Source: Takakia lepidozioides
Lineage: Eukaryota > Streptophyta > Takakiopsida > Takakiales > Takakiaceae
Assembly (NCBI GenBank): GCA_030704615.1
Contig: CM060732.1
Location: forward strand, 48,899,053 to 48,963,052
Length of the DNA stretch: 64,000 nucleotides
Direction of reading: 5' to 3'
The notes under the pieces are model-generated. The model did no database searches and was not told where the DNA came from. It worked only from the letters and a program-made list of their open reading frames with translations. The stretch's first letter is position 1. Each line of letters starts with the position of its first letter. Below, one piece after another: positions 11,301 to 22,255 of the stretch. A program made the translations under genes and the position numbers.

Positions 11301-12347
11301 ATGGCGCCGAATTTCCAGTTCAGGGCTCCGAAAATGGCTAAGTCCCTAGGGTGGCTGGCCCTGAACTGGAAATTCGGCGCCATTTTTCGAGTTTTAGGCC
11401 CTGGCAGTTTTGGAACTTAGCCATTTTCGGGCCAAACCGGGAAAAATGGCGCCGAATTTCCAGTTCCGGGCTCCCAAGATGGCTAAGTCCCTAGGGTGGC
11501 AGTCACCGAAAACCGAAATTCGGCGCCATTTTTCCATTTCTAGGCCCAGTCAGATCCGCCCCAACCTGGGAAAATGGTGCCGAATTTGCAGTTCAGGGAC
11601 CTCATTGTGTTTTTCATGAATGCAGGTACTGCAAGTTCTCCCTTTTGGAGTAAGGTCATATGTCTTTCGAGCCACCATTCTTCCTGGCATGGAAGAACCC
11701 TGGGGCTGACTCCATGTACACTGACAATATTGTGAAGGAGTGGCATCTGGAACAGTGAGTGGGTGGTCACATTGTAAGTTCCCTCCAAATTTCCTGAGGC
11801 ACCTCCCTTCACTCTCTTATTTCATTGAAAACCCTTTCTGCTTCTGCTGGTATTGATATTCTTGAAGTGGATTTGTTCTTACTGCAGGATGCCAAGTATG
11901 GCAGGAGGGACGTCTACACCGGAGTTCATGGGCAGGAGGAACGTGCCTTTTTTTGCCAGGGGGGATTTCATGCCTAGTCCAGAAAGGGAGTACATCCTTC
12001 CTACTTATGCTGCCCGGCTTGCTTGGGTGTCCATTAGGAGGTGTTCCGAACCTAGTCGTGTACAACAGATTTTAGACGAGGCAAGCCTCAAGAAAATGAA
12101 GATGAGGGAGGAGGCAGCAGCTATTAGAGCCCGTCGGGCTCGTAGATTTGTCTTGGATTCTGCTGAGGAAAGTGGGGGAGAAGAGGCAGAAGATTCCCAG
12201 GAGGTGAGGTGGACAGTCCCCCAAGGAGAGGACGGCATTTTTGAGACGCATACTGCAACCGATGCATCACAGAGCTCGGAGGATGGGGGGGATGAGGGGG
12301 ATGAGGAAGAAAGAGGGCCAAGTTCCTCGGAAGGTGTAGGAGAGTAG
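8309..12347 (+). pseudogene. MULE A accessory gene: ParB/sulfiredoxin-like domain protein, spliced, broken
   Basis: Exon 1 runs from about ATG 8309 to 9555. It encodes a Lys/Glu-rich, probably disordered N-terminus and then a domain that reads like ParB/Srx: RIPLCRL, an Arg, DIDKLKFSF, a Gly, and DGNHRLLAW at 9401-9427. Further exons are 9675-9864, 9968-10252, roughly 10340-10462, roughly 10605-10768, roughly 11630-11755 and 11889-12347. They encode helical sequence and an acidic Glu/Asp-rich tail ending SSSEGVGE and TAG. Lesions: TAG at 8576-8578 where B has CAG, a donor AT at 9556 where B has GT, and loss of about 1.4 kb of exons near 11755. The family's role is unknown. ParB/Srx domains are known in DNA-binding CTPases, nucleases and sulfiredoxins. 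Exon limits after exon 3 are approximate. Confidence 0.7.
10850..11600. repeat. Intronic palindrome array of the MULE A accessory gene, ~148-bp units
   Basis: The repeat AAAATGGCGCCGAATTTCCA followed by GTTCAGGGCTCC recurs near 11003, 11152 and 11298. The inverse arm GGAAATTCGGCGCCATTTTT alternates with it. Linkers share GGACTTAGCCATTTTCGG with the subterminal array. The array lies between the exon ending near 10768 and the exon starting near 11630. MULE B has the same at 51560-52340. Confidence 0.85.
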
Positions 12348-12388
12348 TTCCCATTCCTGCTATGACAGTTATGACACACTTATATAGA

Positions 12389-12392
12389 CGTG
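12389..12392. repeat. Target-site duplication CGTG, left copy
   Basis: CGTG here and at 14558-14561 flank the 12393-14557 insertion. The empty site is visible in MULE B near 49358-49370 (inverse orientation), where the sequence runs through without the insertion. Confidence 0.7.
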
Positions 12393-14557
12393 TGTAGTGT
12401 GAATGCAGGGGAGTAACAGTGAAATTTTGCTTGGCATCAGGATCCGGCATTACTACAAAGGGAGTGCCCTGGTACTAATAACGGGAGGGAACTATCCATG
12501 CCTACAGGTAATTCCATGGGCACACTATGCTATTGCTCTGCCAGGACAAAATGTGGCTAAGTCATGAAATACGCCTTTTCATCCATAGGATGAATGGCTT
12601 TCATCGCTGGTGATTACCTTAGAAACGCGGGTCGAGGAAGCTTAGGGCTTGCTGGAGGGTAATCGTGCAGGGAACAGCTAGGTAATTTTGCTCAAGCCAG
12701 GAGAAGGGAGGCGGTGCAGTAATCGTTTCATGGCTTTGAAGAGAGGGAGTGCTGCAGGACGATTCATCAAGGGCAAGGGAAGTAATATCATGTACTACTG
12801 ACAGAAGGCATAGAGGCGGTGCTTCCTGTGATTTGACCGCTGAAGGTGTAGGAGTTGCGGGGAAAGCAGCTCGGTGGAGGGGCGGCAGTGCCGTCGTTAC
12901 TCTCATAACCACGATGACAAGGAGGATGAACTTGCAAGGGAAACAGCCTGCTGCCAGGGAATAGGAAGGTGGGGTTGCCGACTTGATCAAAGGCTAGTTA
13001 AGATGATGGAGCAGCTCCATCATGACGGGCATCTGCCAGAGGTAGGGTGTGCAAACTGATACCGCCGCCATTGCATTCATGTGCAATTATAGAAAGCTGC
13101 ACTTGTGGAGAAGCAATTGCTGCCAGATCAAGGGCAGAGATGGGATTATTGACTTGACCACTTGTGAAATTGTACAATCGCCAGAATGAGGGCATTGGCT
13201 TGTGGACAGTGATACAGGTTATCTGTAAATAAAGAAGCAAAGAGTGAAATATGTAGAGCAGGAAGCTTTCAGATAATGACTGTCTTCTTGTTATCACATC
13301 AGATCTTAGGGTAGATTAGCAGAGATGGTAGGATAGGGTAGTTAGTTGGCAAGCAACAAGGTTACTGCCATAGGTTGAAACAGAGCTGTCAAGACTCACG
13401 GAACGCTTGAATCGACGAAATATCTGTAGGTGGAGTGGCAGAGCAATGACAGGATCTGACATGCATAGATCTTTGTTTTTACAACGTGGCATTCAAACGA
13501 CAAGAGGAGTTAGGGGAGCTGCTGACAGAGATGGTGAGGTGCCATTTCAGGCAGGCGATCCCACCGCTTCAGCTGGAGTATAAGAGAGCTAAGTTCATAG
13601 ATGCAAGCTCTCCTCTCTGACTTAGGGATAGTTGCTATGGAATTTTGCTAGAGAGACTCTCAATAGAAATGAGGGAGATAGAAAAAGATTTTGGCAAATG
13701 GAATGGAGACTGCTGGAATTCATACCAGTCCTGGTGGTAGAGAGAAAGTGAGGTAGGGTGGAAGTTGTGTGGAGTGCTGCAAGAAGTTGGGAAGTCAGCT
13801 CTCAAACATAGGATGCTTCCTTTTTGGGTGTGACTTAGAAATCGTTTTGGGCAGATTTAGGACTTGCTCTTGATAGAAGGGAAAAGGATAGAGACATGTG
13901 ATAGAGGAAAAAGGGTTTTTGAAAATGGAATGGAGTGGTGGTCTGGGCTTCAAACCAGAATGGTGTAGAGAGGATAAGAGATGATGCATGTCAATTGGGA
14001 ATGGTGATAGAAGGGCTGTTTGGTCCAATATGGGCACTTGCATCAGAAAAGGGAGATAAAACATTGGGAAGAAGAGAGATCCGCTCAGCAAAAGAATGAT
14101 GAGAGGAGGGTCAGTTGAGAGATAAAGGAAAGACCATGAGTTGGATAGAAATATCAGACCTGCACTGTATGGTAGATACATGTTGCCTTGCACTTTCGGT
14201 GATTGCATGACAACAAAGGGGGTTCAATGTAGATGCTACATGCAAATGGTGAACTCATAGGCTGTCATTAACCCACTGGTAAGTTGTTTGAGTGACTATA
14301 TTCAGCATGAAAACTAAGCTGGTGCAAGACAGAACCCTAGTCAGGCCTGTTGCACTATGCAGGAAACACCTTCACTTGTCCCATCCATGTCTTCTCTTCC
14401 GCTGCGGCGTGGATGAGGGCTTCATGAACTCTGATCATAAACAACATGGATGTAGCCAACCTGTGTGGAAGAACCAGGATAACAACAAGACCTTGCACTA
14501 AAAACTAGATTAGGATTAGACAGAAGGGGATATATGCCCCCTTCTTTTCACACTACA
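12393..14557. mobile_element. 2,165-bp TG...CA insertion in MULE A, probable solo LTR
   Basis: The insertion starts TGTAGTGTGAA and ends TTCACACTACA, a perfect 11-bp inverted end that begins TG and ends CA. A 4-bp duplication (CGTG) flanks it and MULE B supplies the empty site. TG...CA ends with a 4-6 bp duplication fit an LTR retrotransposon. No pol or gag motif is seen inside, so a solo LTR or a non-autonomous element is likeliest. A TATATG motif lies near 14530. The ORF at 13795-14208 on - has no family resemblance and I do not call it a gene. Being absent from B, the insertion postdates the split of the two copies. Confidence 0.6.
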
Positions 14558-14727
14558 CGTGGCTTGCCACAAAATTTGCAATAAAATGTTGCATTTCATT
14601 GCTATGACGAGTCCACATGACCCTATTTCCGTGCCTCCTAACCCTATTTCCGTGGACAGACAATGGCCCGCTCATGTTTTCTTTTTTCCCGCTCATGCTC
14701 ATGCCGCTCATGAAATAGCAGCCCCCC
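14558..14727. repeat. MULE A terminal inverted repeat, accessory-side end
   Basis: Read inward on the - strand, the end is a run of G, then CTGCTATTTCATGAGC and CATGAGCGG repeats, then GGTTAGGAGG and AAATGCAACATTTTATTGC. The left end of MULE B (49182-49370) is the same, starting GGGGCTGCTATTTTCATGAG. The outermost bases differ from the transposase-side end (AGGTT), so the two ends are alike only from GCTATTT inward. Confidence 0.85.
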
Positions 14728-14736
14728 AATGATTGG
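14728..14736. repeat. Target-site duplication of MULE A, right copy
   Basis: AATGATTGG pairs with AATGATCGG at 483-491. Confidence 0.75.
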
Positions 14737-16014
14737 AGACTTAGCAGCAGTGCCCTGTAACCTCTTCATCTCGTCCACCAATCCGTTGTACATTAACTCC
14801 GCCCAAGCGACATTCTCTCCCCTCAAAGCTTTCAGGATCTCCTCTGTGAAGGACCTGCTCAAATACTGTTGGTTCTGTTTCATGGCAAACAGAACGTTGA
14901 AGATTTGGCCAACTTCCCTAAGCCATGGGTACTCGGCTTTGGTACAAGCAAAACCTTGAGTTTTAAAGAAACTCCCTTCTTGGAACAAATTCCCTATCTG
15001 CAATCTTGCCCTATGCTCATCCATATCCACATGTCCTGATGGCAAATCAAACAATTGCTGCAGGTACTGGGGAGTAATTTCTATATCTACTCCCCTCACC
15101 TGAGTAACTCCCGTCCGAGGCTCAAAGTTCTGAAGAAATTGTATCAGGAACTACCGATGATGCAAGGACCAGTCCTTGCGCAACAATCCCTCCAATCGCA
15201 GCTCCTTCAGTAGCTGCACCGCCTGTGGTGTAGCAATCGTTTGCTTCTGTAAGATTGTGGTGCTCTTCACCCTGATATCCTCCATTCCTCTCACTCTCTT
15301 CATTCTAGACAAACAGAAAGGTTTTGGTTGTAACAACTGAAGAAATGCCTGCAGGGCACAAAGCATAAAAGTATGGTTGGCGGAGAATGAAATGGGAAAG
15401 TGCTTGTAAGCCTGTGGGGCTTGCAAGTATCGACTTAGAGAAAATGTACTCTCCGTTCGTCTGTCATTGTGCCACTGCGTAAGTAGTAAGGCGAGCGTGT
15501 AGTCTGTTATTTCCCCCATGGCTTCAAAGCTATAGCTTTGATTATCTCTCCTGACGAGACGCCCGTTACTTGGAACGACGCCGACTCTTGCGCTCAGAAT
15601 CCCTCTAAATTCTTGATTTCGCTTCTTGGAAAATACCCTCTGCAGGTAATTCTGGCTCATGATTGGCTGTTGGCTCTGTGATTGGTTTTGTAATTTAATT
15701 CCCTTCCGTGGATTTTCCCCCCTGGACTGTCCACTAGGATAGCACATGTGACATGGATTTCGCTTTTGGGTACTTGTAAAGGGTTCCGTTACCCTTTCCC
15801 TGTATGCATTAATGGGCCCACAATAAATTTTGGTTAACGTGCCGGGTAGGTACTTTGACGGCCAATTTTGTCTTCTTTCTTGATGACACTCGTTCTTGCA
15901 ATTCATGTCCGGCTGTGTGTCTCGCCTTGGCGTCCACGTGTCCATTTCTAAACCTGCCTCCGTCCACTTTTCCGCCGGCCACTCTCCGGATGTTAACCCA
16001 CGTCCACCTGTCAC
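14728..16014 (-). pseudogene. Extra 3' ORF of the Tat-like element, N-terminal part (interrupted by MULE A)
   Basis: This is an open - strand frame with one in-frame TAG at about 15151 (HHR*FLIQ, where CAG would give Gln). The first codon reported at 16014 is GTG and the frame stays open upstream into the TAYHS-like repeats, so the true start is uncertain. The segment FLIQFLQNFEP, RGVDIEITPQYLQQLFDLP resembles a domain often found in ORFs of plant Ty3 elements and annotated as putative plant transposon protein. I am unsure of that match. It lies downstream of integrase on the same strand, as extra ORFs do in Tat and Athila elements. It continues at 491-1. Confidence 0.5.
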
Positions 16015-16355
16015 TGATCCTATGGACTGTGTAACCCCGGTAGGCTGTGTTGAGCTGTGATAGGCTGTGTCATATTGTGGTACGTTGTGATAGGCTGTGT
16101 GGCACTGTGGTAAGCTGTGATAGGCTGTGACATGCTGTGGTAGGCTGTGATAGGCTGTGTCACGCTGTGATGGGCTGTGTCACGCCGTGATGGGCTGTGA
16201 TAGGTATGCGAACACCTGTAGTTCCCGCCCTGGTCATATATGCTCGGGTTAGCGACAAGTGCTCCATACTCCGTTGATATCACTGGCGCAGCCCGTGACT
16301 GCTTCTGCGTTTCAACATGCAAATCGTGCTGCAATGGTTTGTCATGGATACCACT
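16015..16355 (-). pseudogene. Integrase C-terminal tail of the Tat-like element, with tandem repeats
   Basis: Removing the solo LTR and one CCACT copy joins KLKVYSG to IHDKPLQHDLHVETQKQ in frame, so this is the pol tail. At 16020-16210 it becomes a tandem of about 12-24 base units (plus strand TAGGCTGTGATAGGCTGTG and variants) that encode QPITAYHS-like repeats. The same GGCTGTG motif is reiterated inside both LTRs of this family (16480-16560 and 32290-32420). Confidence 0.6.
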
Positions 16356-17118
16356 TGTTTGAGGACTGTCTGGGACTTAGGCACTTTTACGGGATCTCTG
16401 GGGTACCCTTAATTTTTGCACAGATTGAGACCAACAGGAGCCTTAGGGGTGATAGCAGCGCACTTTAGGGGGGGGTTACACAGCCCGTCACAGTCCGACA
16501 CAGCCAGACACAGCCGTCACAGTCAGTCACAGCTTGACACAGCTGTTACGACCATAGGAAACGAATAGCAGGAAAGGAACGACTGTGGGGAACAACATCT
16601 GCGAATGGAACATGTTAGTTCACAGATGACGGTTAGTGAGGGAAACGGTTAGAACAACGGGTAGGAAGATAAAGCCAGGAGCAAGGACTGGAAGAGCATG
16701 GAGTAGGAGGAGGACGATTTGTTGATGCTTGATGAATGCAGGCAGTAGAGTTGTAATGTAGAGCAGATTAGAGACTCCATGGCTTCAGCCTGATACTTGA
16801 TAGATATTAATCTGATACATACTTCATACTCACACTGTGTAGAGAGATCTGAGTGAAGCTGTGGAATGAATGGATGAGTTGATGGAATCCGATAGATTGC
16901 TGAAGCAAACTGATACTTAATTACCAACAGTAAGGTAACTAGCTAACATGAATGCGGGAAGGAAAACAAATAGGAAACACCCCCATGATACACTAGCTGT
17001 AGGTCATGACTGATTGTTCTGAGCGGGCTGAGTGCTTAGAGATTTCCAACTCTTCTATCTTGGAGTTTCCGCCTCGGATAGCGAAGGGATGGGTGAGTAA
17101 AAGCCGTGCGACACCACT
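16351..17118 (+). mobile_element. Solo LTR of the Tat-like family with perfect CCACT duplication
   Basis: The LTR itself is 16356-17113 (758 bp), beginning TGTTTGAGGACTG and ending CCGTGCGACA. CCACT at 16351-16355 and CCACT at 17114-17118 flank it exactly. It is homologous to the 5' LTR at 31693-32526 but in the opposite orientation, so it is a separate insertion and not this element's own 3' LTR. No internal retroelement sequence is attached, as expected after LTR-LTR recombination. Confidence 0.85.
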
Positions 17119-18197
17119 GTACACCTTCAACTTATTGGCATTGACTCTTCCCAGCATCTCTTTGTTAATGGTTTGTAACATGGCTGTGTTGTTATCATAC
17201 ATCTTCAGTATGACATAAGGTCCTTTCCATGGTGATTTAAGCTTAGAAGCTTTGATCTTCCCCTTCTTCTGCAACCAGATAACCAAATCTCCCGTCTTAA
17301 AAGTCTTTAATTTGCCTTCATCAAACTGTTCCTTCCTCTTCATCTGAATTCTGGCCATGTTATCAGCTGCATCAGCACGTACTTCTTTACATGGTATAAT
17401 TCATGTTTCCTGACCTTAATTGAATCTTCCAATTCCATTCTCTTTCCCCATTCCGTTCTCCTGGTAGGTAACAAGAATTCCACTAGAAGTAAAGCTTCCA
17501 TACCATAAACTAATTGGAATGGTGTATACTTAGTGGTGATTTTGTATGAAGTCCTGTATGACCACAAAGCTGTCAGCAGCTTTGTATCCCAATCCGTTAT
17601 GTTTGCATTGACTATCTTAGCCAAGATAGTACATAGTATTTTGTTGGTAGCCTCTGCCTGCCCATTACCCTGTGGGTAATACGTTGTACTCTTCCTATGC
17701 ACAATCATGAACTCTTTAGTCAATAGTTCAATGGTCTCATTAATGAAGTGACTTCCCTGGTCACTGATAAATTCCAAGGGACAGCCAAATCGTGTAAGTA
17801 TGTTCTCATACAGGAACCTTGTTGTGGACTTGGTTGTGTTGTCCCTCAGAGCTTTAGCTTCCACCCACTTTGTAGTATAATCAGTGGCTGTAATTATATA
17901 CTTGTTCTGTGTATTCTTGGCCGGTGGGTTAATTGGTCCAACAAAGTCTAGTCCCTATTTCTGAATTGGTTCAGTAGGCATCGTAGGATGCAAAGCCATC
18001 TTCCCAGATCTCTGCAAAGGTCCTAGCCTCTGACATTCATCACAACTCTGACAATACTTGTGTACATCTTTGAACAAAGTAGGCCACCAGTAACCTGCAA
18101 GTAGTATCTTCCTACTGGTAGTCTCTTCTCCAAAATGTCCTCCAGCCACTCCTTTATGAACTTCCTCCAAAACTTTATTTACTTCATGGTGGTACAG
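17114..18197 (-). pseudogene. Tat-like integrase (zinc-binding HHCC and DDE core)
   Basis: The 18170-17955 part holds the HHCC zinc-binding module (HKGVAGGH ... CQSCDEC). It runs into the catalytic core: GLDFVGP, DYTTKW, SDQGSHF, then [12 protein letters not shown] with the DDE glutamate, and a C-terminal NANKLKVYSG. Broken by a TAG at 17955 (QK*GLDF, where Trp is usual), a stop/frameshift near 17340 and a stop near 18198. An intact enzyme would insert the cDNA into chromosomes. Confidence 0.85.
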
Positions 18198-19356
18198 TCA
18201 TCGTTTAAGTACTCCATCAGGTCCTAGCTTATACATTCTGCCCCCTACCATAGTATAAGGTAAAGCCTTGATAGCGATTCTCTTCATCTGCTCCTTACCA
18301 TAACTAGGTGGGCACTGACCATGAGTAAGGTAGTATCTGATTGGCCACTGCCAATCTAACCATTCATCTGCACTTCCTTGCACCTCCATTGCAAATAAAC
18401 TCGCATCACGTAATTGGTCGTCTACTCCTGTGGCGGGCTCTCCTGTTGTTAGGCGTGACAAATGATCTGCCACAAGATGCAAACGGCCAGGCTTGTAAAC
18501 AACTTCGAACTCAAACTCGTGCAAGATTATTAACCACCTTGCTATCCTTCCACTTATCAAAGGTTTGTTCACCAGATATATCAGAGCCTGGTGATCCACA
18601 TAAAACATAAACTTTCTTCCCAATAGGTAATGCCTGAATTTCTTGACTGCATAAATCATTGCCAGTGCTTCTCTTTCAGTTGTGCTATAGTTCCTTTCAG
18701 CACTGTTCATCAACCTGCTAGCATAGTACACAGGTGAATCTATATTTCCTGTAACATTCAGGGCTAACACCGCTCCCAACGCTTCTCCCGAGGCATCACA
18801 GTGAACATGAAATACTACATGCCAGTGAGGGTTAATCAGCACAGGTGTAGTTGTTACTGACAATGTAAGTTCCTCAAAAGCCTGTTGACATTCAGCTGTC
18901 CATGCAAACATTGCATCTTTCTTCAGAAGCTTGCTCAATGGTGTTACTATTTGTGCATACCTTTTGACAAATCTTCTGTAATAACTGGTTTGTCCAAGGA
19001 ATCTCCTTAGACTCTTAACATTTACTGGTGGTGGAGAGGCTTTAATGGCCTCTGTCTTCCTGGGATCCACAAGAAGTCCCCTCTTACACACAATGTGTCC
19101 CAAAAGCACCCCTGAGTTCACACAGAAAGTACACTTCTCTGGATTCAGGCCCAGACCTCTCATCCTGCATCTGGCCAAACATAACTCCAATTTATGCAAG
19201 TGCTCATTCTTAGAGCTGTACACACTGAAATCATCCAAGAACACCTGCATGAAATCATCCAGTTACTCATGAAAAGATTCACTTATCACTCTCTGAAAGG
19301 TTGCTGGTGCATTACAAAGTCCAAAAGGCATGACATTGTATGCATAAGCACCCCAG
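18198..19356 (-). pseudogene. Tat-like reverse transcriptase C-terminal half and RNase H
   Basis: The frame begins WGAYAYNVMPFGL right at the edge of the - strand chromovirus. It continues with the active-site FLDDFSVYS (YxDD family), KCTFC, LGH, SLRRFLGQTSYYRRF, the RNase H part (HCDASGEALGAVL, YSTTEREALAMIYAVKKFRHYLLG, DHQAL) and VADHLSRL. A TAA interrupts it just upstream of FLDD (FHE*LDDF). The N-terminal half of the same RT lies at 27419-27837. About 30 residues in between must be in the sequence gap or lost. Confidence 0.85.
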
Positions 19357-20955
19357 TGTCGCGCACCTCACTTCGGTAAGCTCCCCTTCAAGTCATAGTT
19401 GCTAGCTTGATGCGCGCGCCCAACTCCCAACCTGGCCGCCGGACCAACTTGGAGCTTCGGCTGCTCACCAGGGCATAACGGTCCCCCTTTGAACTCCCAA
19501 AGAACCCTCCACCGATTTGGAACCAGCGGGAATTCCCTTTGGTAGTTGGCAGTCCGGAACAGCTCCCCACTCTTTGGTCGCTTTCCGGCTCGCTCGCTTA
19601 CTCACTAGTTTTTGGTCACCAACAGGCTTGCACCCTTCTCGGGGTTACTACTCCCTATATATACTTCTGTAGCTGTCCGCGGGAGTTTCACAACCAGCCA
19701 TGCCATTTTATGGCGAACCACCACGAAAACCCTCGACTCCCGGGGATGAGTCGCGGTGAGTCTTGGCCCACTCACCACGGCCCCTATGGACCGTGATGAG
19801 TCCCAAGACTCCCCACGACTCCCACCCTGAGGTCTCCGCCCCCATGGTGAGTCCTATGCCACCCCCACTAAGTCCCGCTAAGCTACCACCACCCCTTGTG
19901 GAGCCACCCCCACCGCAACCCGTTGTGCGGGGCTCCACCTAGTGAGCGCCTCCGCCTCCTTGAGTGCCTTGGGCACTCAGGGGTGCTTCAGCCCCCCATA
20001 CCTATCGCTGCCGCTGCCCCCACCACAGGGGCAGCCCCTCATGTGTCCCGACCCCCCTGCCCTCAAGGCAAAGGGCCGCGACACACACCCCTACCAACAG
20101 GGAGTCGATGTCCTCATCGACTTGTCCATTTTGTAGAAACGAACATCCAAGTTGTGGCGTCCCACATCAAGGAGTTTGTTTCCGTACCATGGCGTCCCAT
20201 GGCAAAGAACCAAACCCCACACTTGACTCTACTCTCCACTAGCTAGTTCGGCCGACTTCCTCCAAGTCCCCGCCAGGGGTGGAGCCTCTCAAGCTCCTCC
20301 CAGTGCACTCTTCTTGGCCTTCTTCAAGGTCAAGGAATGATCCTCCCCGAGGATCGAATCGCCTTACTGCAACAACATTGCTTGCGATCGCTCCTGATGC
20401 CGCTTTTGGTATCATTTTGCGCAAGGGTTCACCTCGAACCCCCTTTGACTAGGAAGATAACCTTGAACCAACCGTGCGCCCTAATCACTACAATTGGGTC
20501 CGTCTTGGAATGCTGACCTGAGGTACGGGAACACGTTGAAGCCGCAATACGACTTCGTCCCGAGGCTACACGATTATAGTACGTGAATGGAAGCACATAG
20601 CTTCCGCGTTAGCCCGCACTACAAGGCAACCACCTCGGTAGCGCAGTTATAGTACGCGCACGCGCCAGGTGCGCACTAGCACGTGAACTCCCAAAGAAGG
20701 CGCATGTTTCCTTGCCCCTTGGATGGGAGTCACCCGATTTCGGCACTGCGCAAACACATGATTAACCCAATTTACCTCTCCCACTTTTGTAAGCTAGCAT
20801 GCATTCTACACACTAGCCAACCACACCATGCATCACCATTCCAAACAAAATAGGACACACAACATTTGGAACCCATTTCCTTTATAACAAATTTTTGTAC
20901 AATACAAGTTTTTGGAATCGGATTCCTGAGCTAGCTAAGCCGGGCTAAGCATGCA
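19357..20955 (-). repeat. 3' LTR of the - strand chromovirus
   Basis: About 1.6 kb, homologous throughout to 33853-35452. The end at 19357 is exact (GCGCGACA). The start near 20955 is placed after the polypurine tract. A TATATATA box at 19656-19663 fits the transcription start region of the LTR. Confidence 0.85.
19656..19663 (-). promoter_or_regulatory. LTR TATA box (- strand chromovirus)
   Basis: TATATATA followed on the coding strand by GGGAGTAGTAACCCC, conserved with 35145-35152 in the other copy. It lies about 300 bp from the LTR end, where the U3/R border is expected. Confidence 0.5.
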
Positions 20956-20989
20956 TTTCCTCCCCCACGCTCCAAGGTTGATGTCCCCA

Positions 20990-22255
20990 TCAATGCTTCT
21001 TCCGCTTTTGAGGTCGCCCTTCGAAAACTGCAACCGCCTCGGATGCGTTTCCCATTTCTGAGGCACGCACCCAAGATGCCTCCACATGATGATAGCCCTT
21101 CCATTTGACGAGATACTCCGTTTCTCGGTTCTTGAACCTCCTCGACTTAAGTACTGCCTCCACCTCGTACTCAGGTTCATTTTCATGATCCAACAGCACA
21201 GGTGGCGGACGCAACACTTGATGCCGATTCGGACGCGCTTCATCTTTGAAGTAAGGCTTCAAAAAGGAGACGTGGAATACTGGATGCACCTTGCTGTTTT
21301 CCGGCAGCTCCAATTCATACGCATCCTCATTCATAACCTTCCGGATGCGAAAGGGTCCCGCATACGGAGGTACGAATTTTGGACTCACTTCCGGAGGTAG
21401 TCGGAAATTCTTGATGTTCAACCAGACCTCCGTGCCTGCCTCAAACTTCACTTCCCTCCGCTTCCGATTCGCCTGCCTTTCATACCGTTTCCTCGCTTTG
21501 GCAATGTTGTACTTTGCGAGCTTCAACAAATGCTCGCGTTCTTCCAGTACCGCCGCTACTGCCGATTCCTCAACGTCCTGGGTGGCCCAACTTGTCGACA
21601 CCAGAGGTGCTTTTCCATAGACCAATACGAAAGGGGAAACTCCCGTTGCGGAGTGTTCTGTGTTATTATAATATCGCGTCTAAGTGTTCCACCCAGTCTG
21701 ATTGGTCTGCCGACACGTAATTCCGCAAGATCTGCTTCACTACGGAATTCACTCTTTCCGTTTGGCTGTCGGTCGTAGGTCGGAAGGCGGTGCTCATCTT
21801 CAGCCTCGTCCCCATCTTCTTCCAAAGTGTCCTCCAAAATTTACTCGTAAACTTTGGATCGCGGTCCGAGACAATATCCTTCGGGACTCCATGATGTTTT
21901 AAGACGTGGGCGAAGTAAAGTCGCCCTGTCTCTTGCGCCGTTGCCGTCTCCTTGGTGGGGATGAAATGGCCCATTTTACTGAACCTATCCACCACCACCA
22001 CCATGATTGCATCGAATCCTTTTGACAGCGGCATAGCAGTCATGAAATCCATCGAGACGCTTTCCCAAGTCCCCTCTTCGGCAAGGGTTGTAACAGCCCC
22101 GCTTGCTTTTTGTACTCGCTCCGGTTTTGTTGGCATGTGGTGCATGTCTTGACATACTCCTCTGCCTCCTCCCTCAGTTTGGGCCAGAAGTACTCTTTCT
22201 TCAAGAGTGTCGCAGTGCGCTTGGCTCCGCCGTGGCCCGCAAGCGGGCTATCATG
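20990..22255 (-). pseudogene. Chromovirus integrase and chromodomain, frameshifted
   Basis: The zinc-binding part ([10 protein letters not shown] ... CTTCQQN) ends the upstream frame. The DDE core follows in another frame (MDFMTAM, SDRDPKF, QTERVNSV), and the C-terminus with the GPFRIRKV segment and the chromodomain (EYEVEAVLKSRRF ... YLVKWKGYHHVEASW) in a third. Frameshifts lie near 22100 and 21640. The chromodomain would steer integration to modified histones. The conserved aromatic residues (Y/W) are still visible. The stop is TGA after RPQKRKKH. Confidence 0.85.

Larger units (their letters stand above)
492..14727 (-). mobile_element. MULE A: two-gene Mutator-like DNA transposon, broken copy
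   Basis: Terminal inverted ends share GCTATTTCATGAGC followed by CATGAGCGG-type repeats (492-545 and about 14680-14727), and a 9-bp target duplication flanks them. Inside are a transposase pseudogene on - (1268-4853), palindrome arrays (5120-7195), the ParB-like accessory gene on + (8309-12347) and a later 2.2-kb insertion (12393-14557). It is the same element as MULE B at 49182-62991 in the opposite orientation. Relative to B it lacks about 1.4 kb of the accessory gene and has more lesions in the transposase. The orientation given is that of the transposase. Confidence 0.88.

Noticed and set aside
13795-14208. A 137-codon - strand ORF inside the TG...CA insertion
   Set aside because: Biased hydrophobic/Ser/Pro composition, no conserved motif, no second copy for comparison.
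12393-14557. A CACTA transposon, because CACTACA occurs at one end
   Set aside because: The ends are in the wrong orientation (TGTAGTG ... CACTACA instead of CACTA ... TAGTG), the duplication is four bases, and no transposase is seen.
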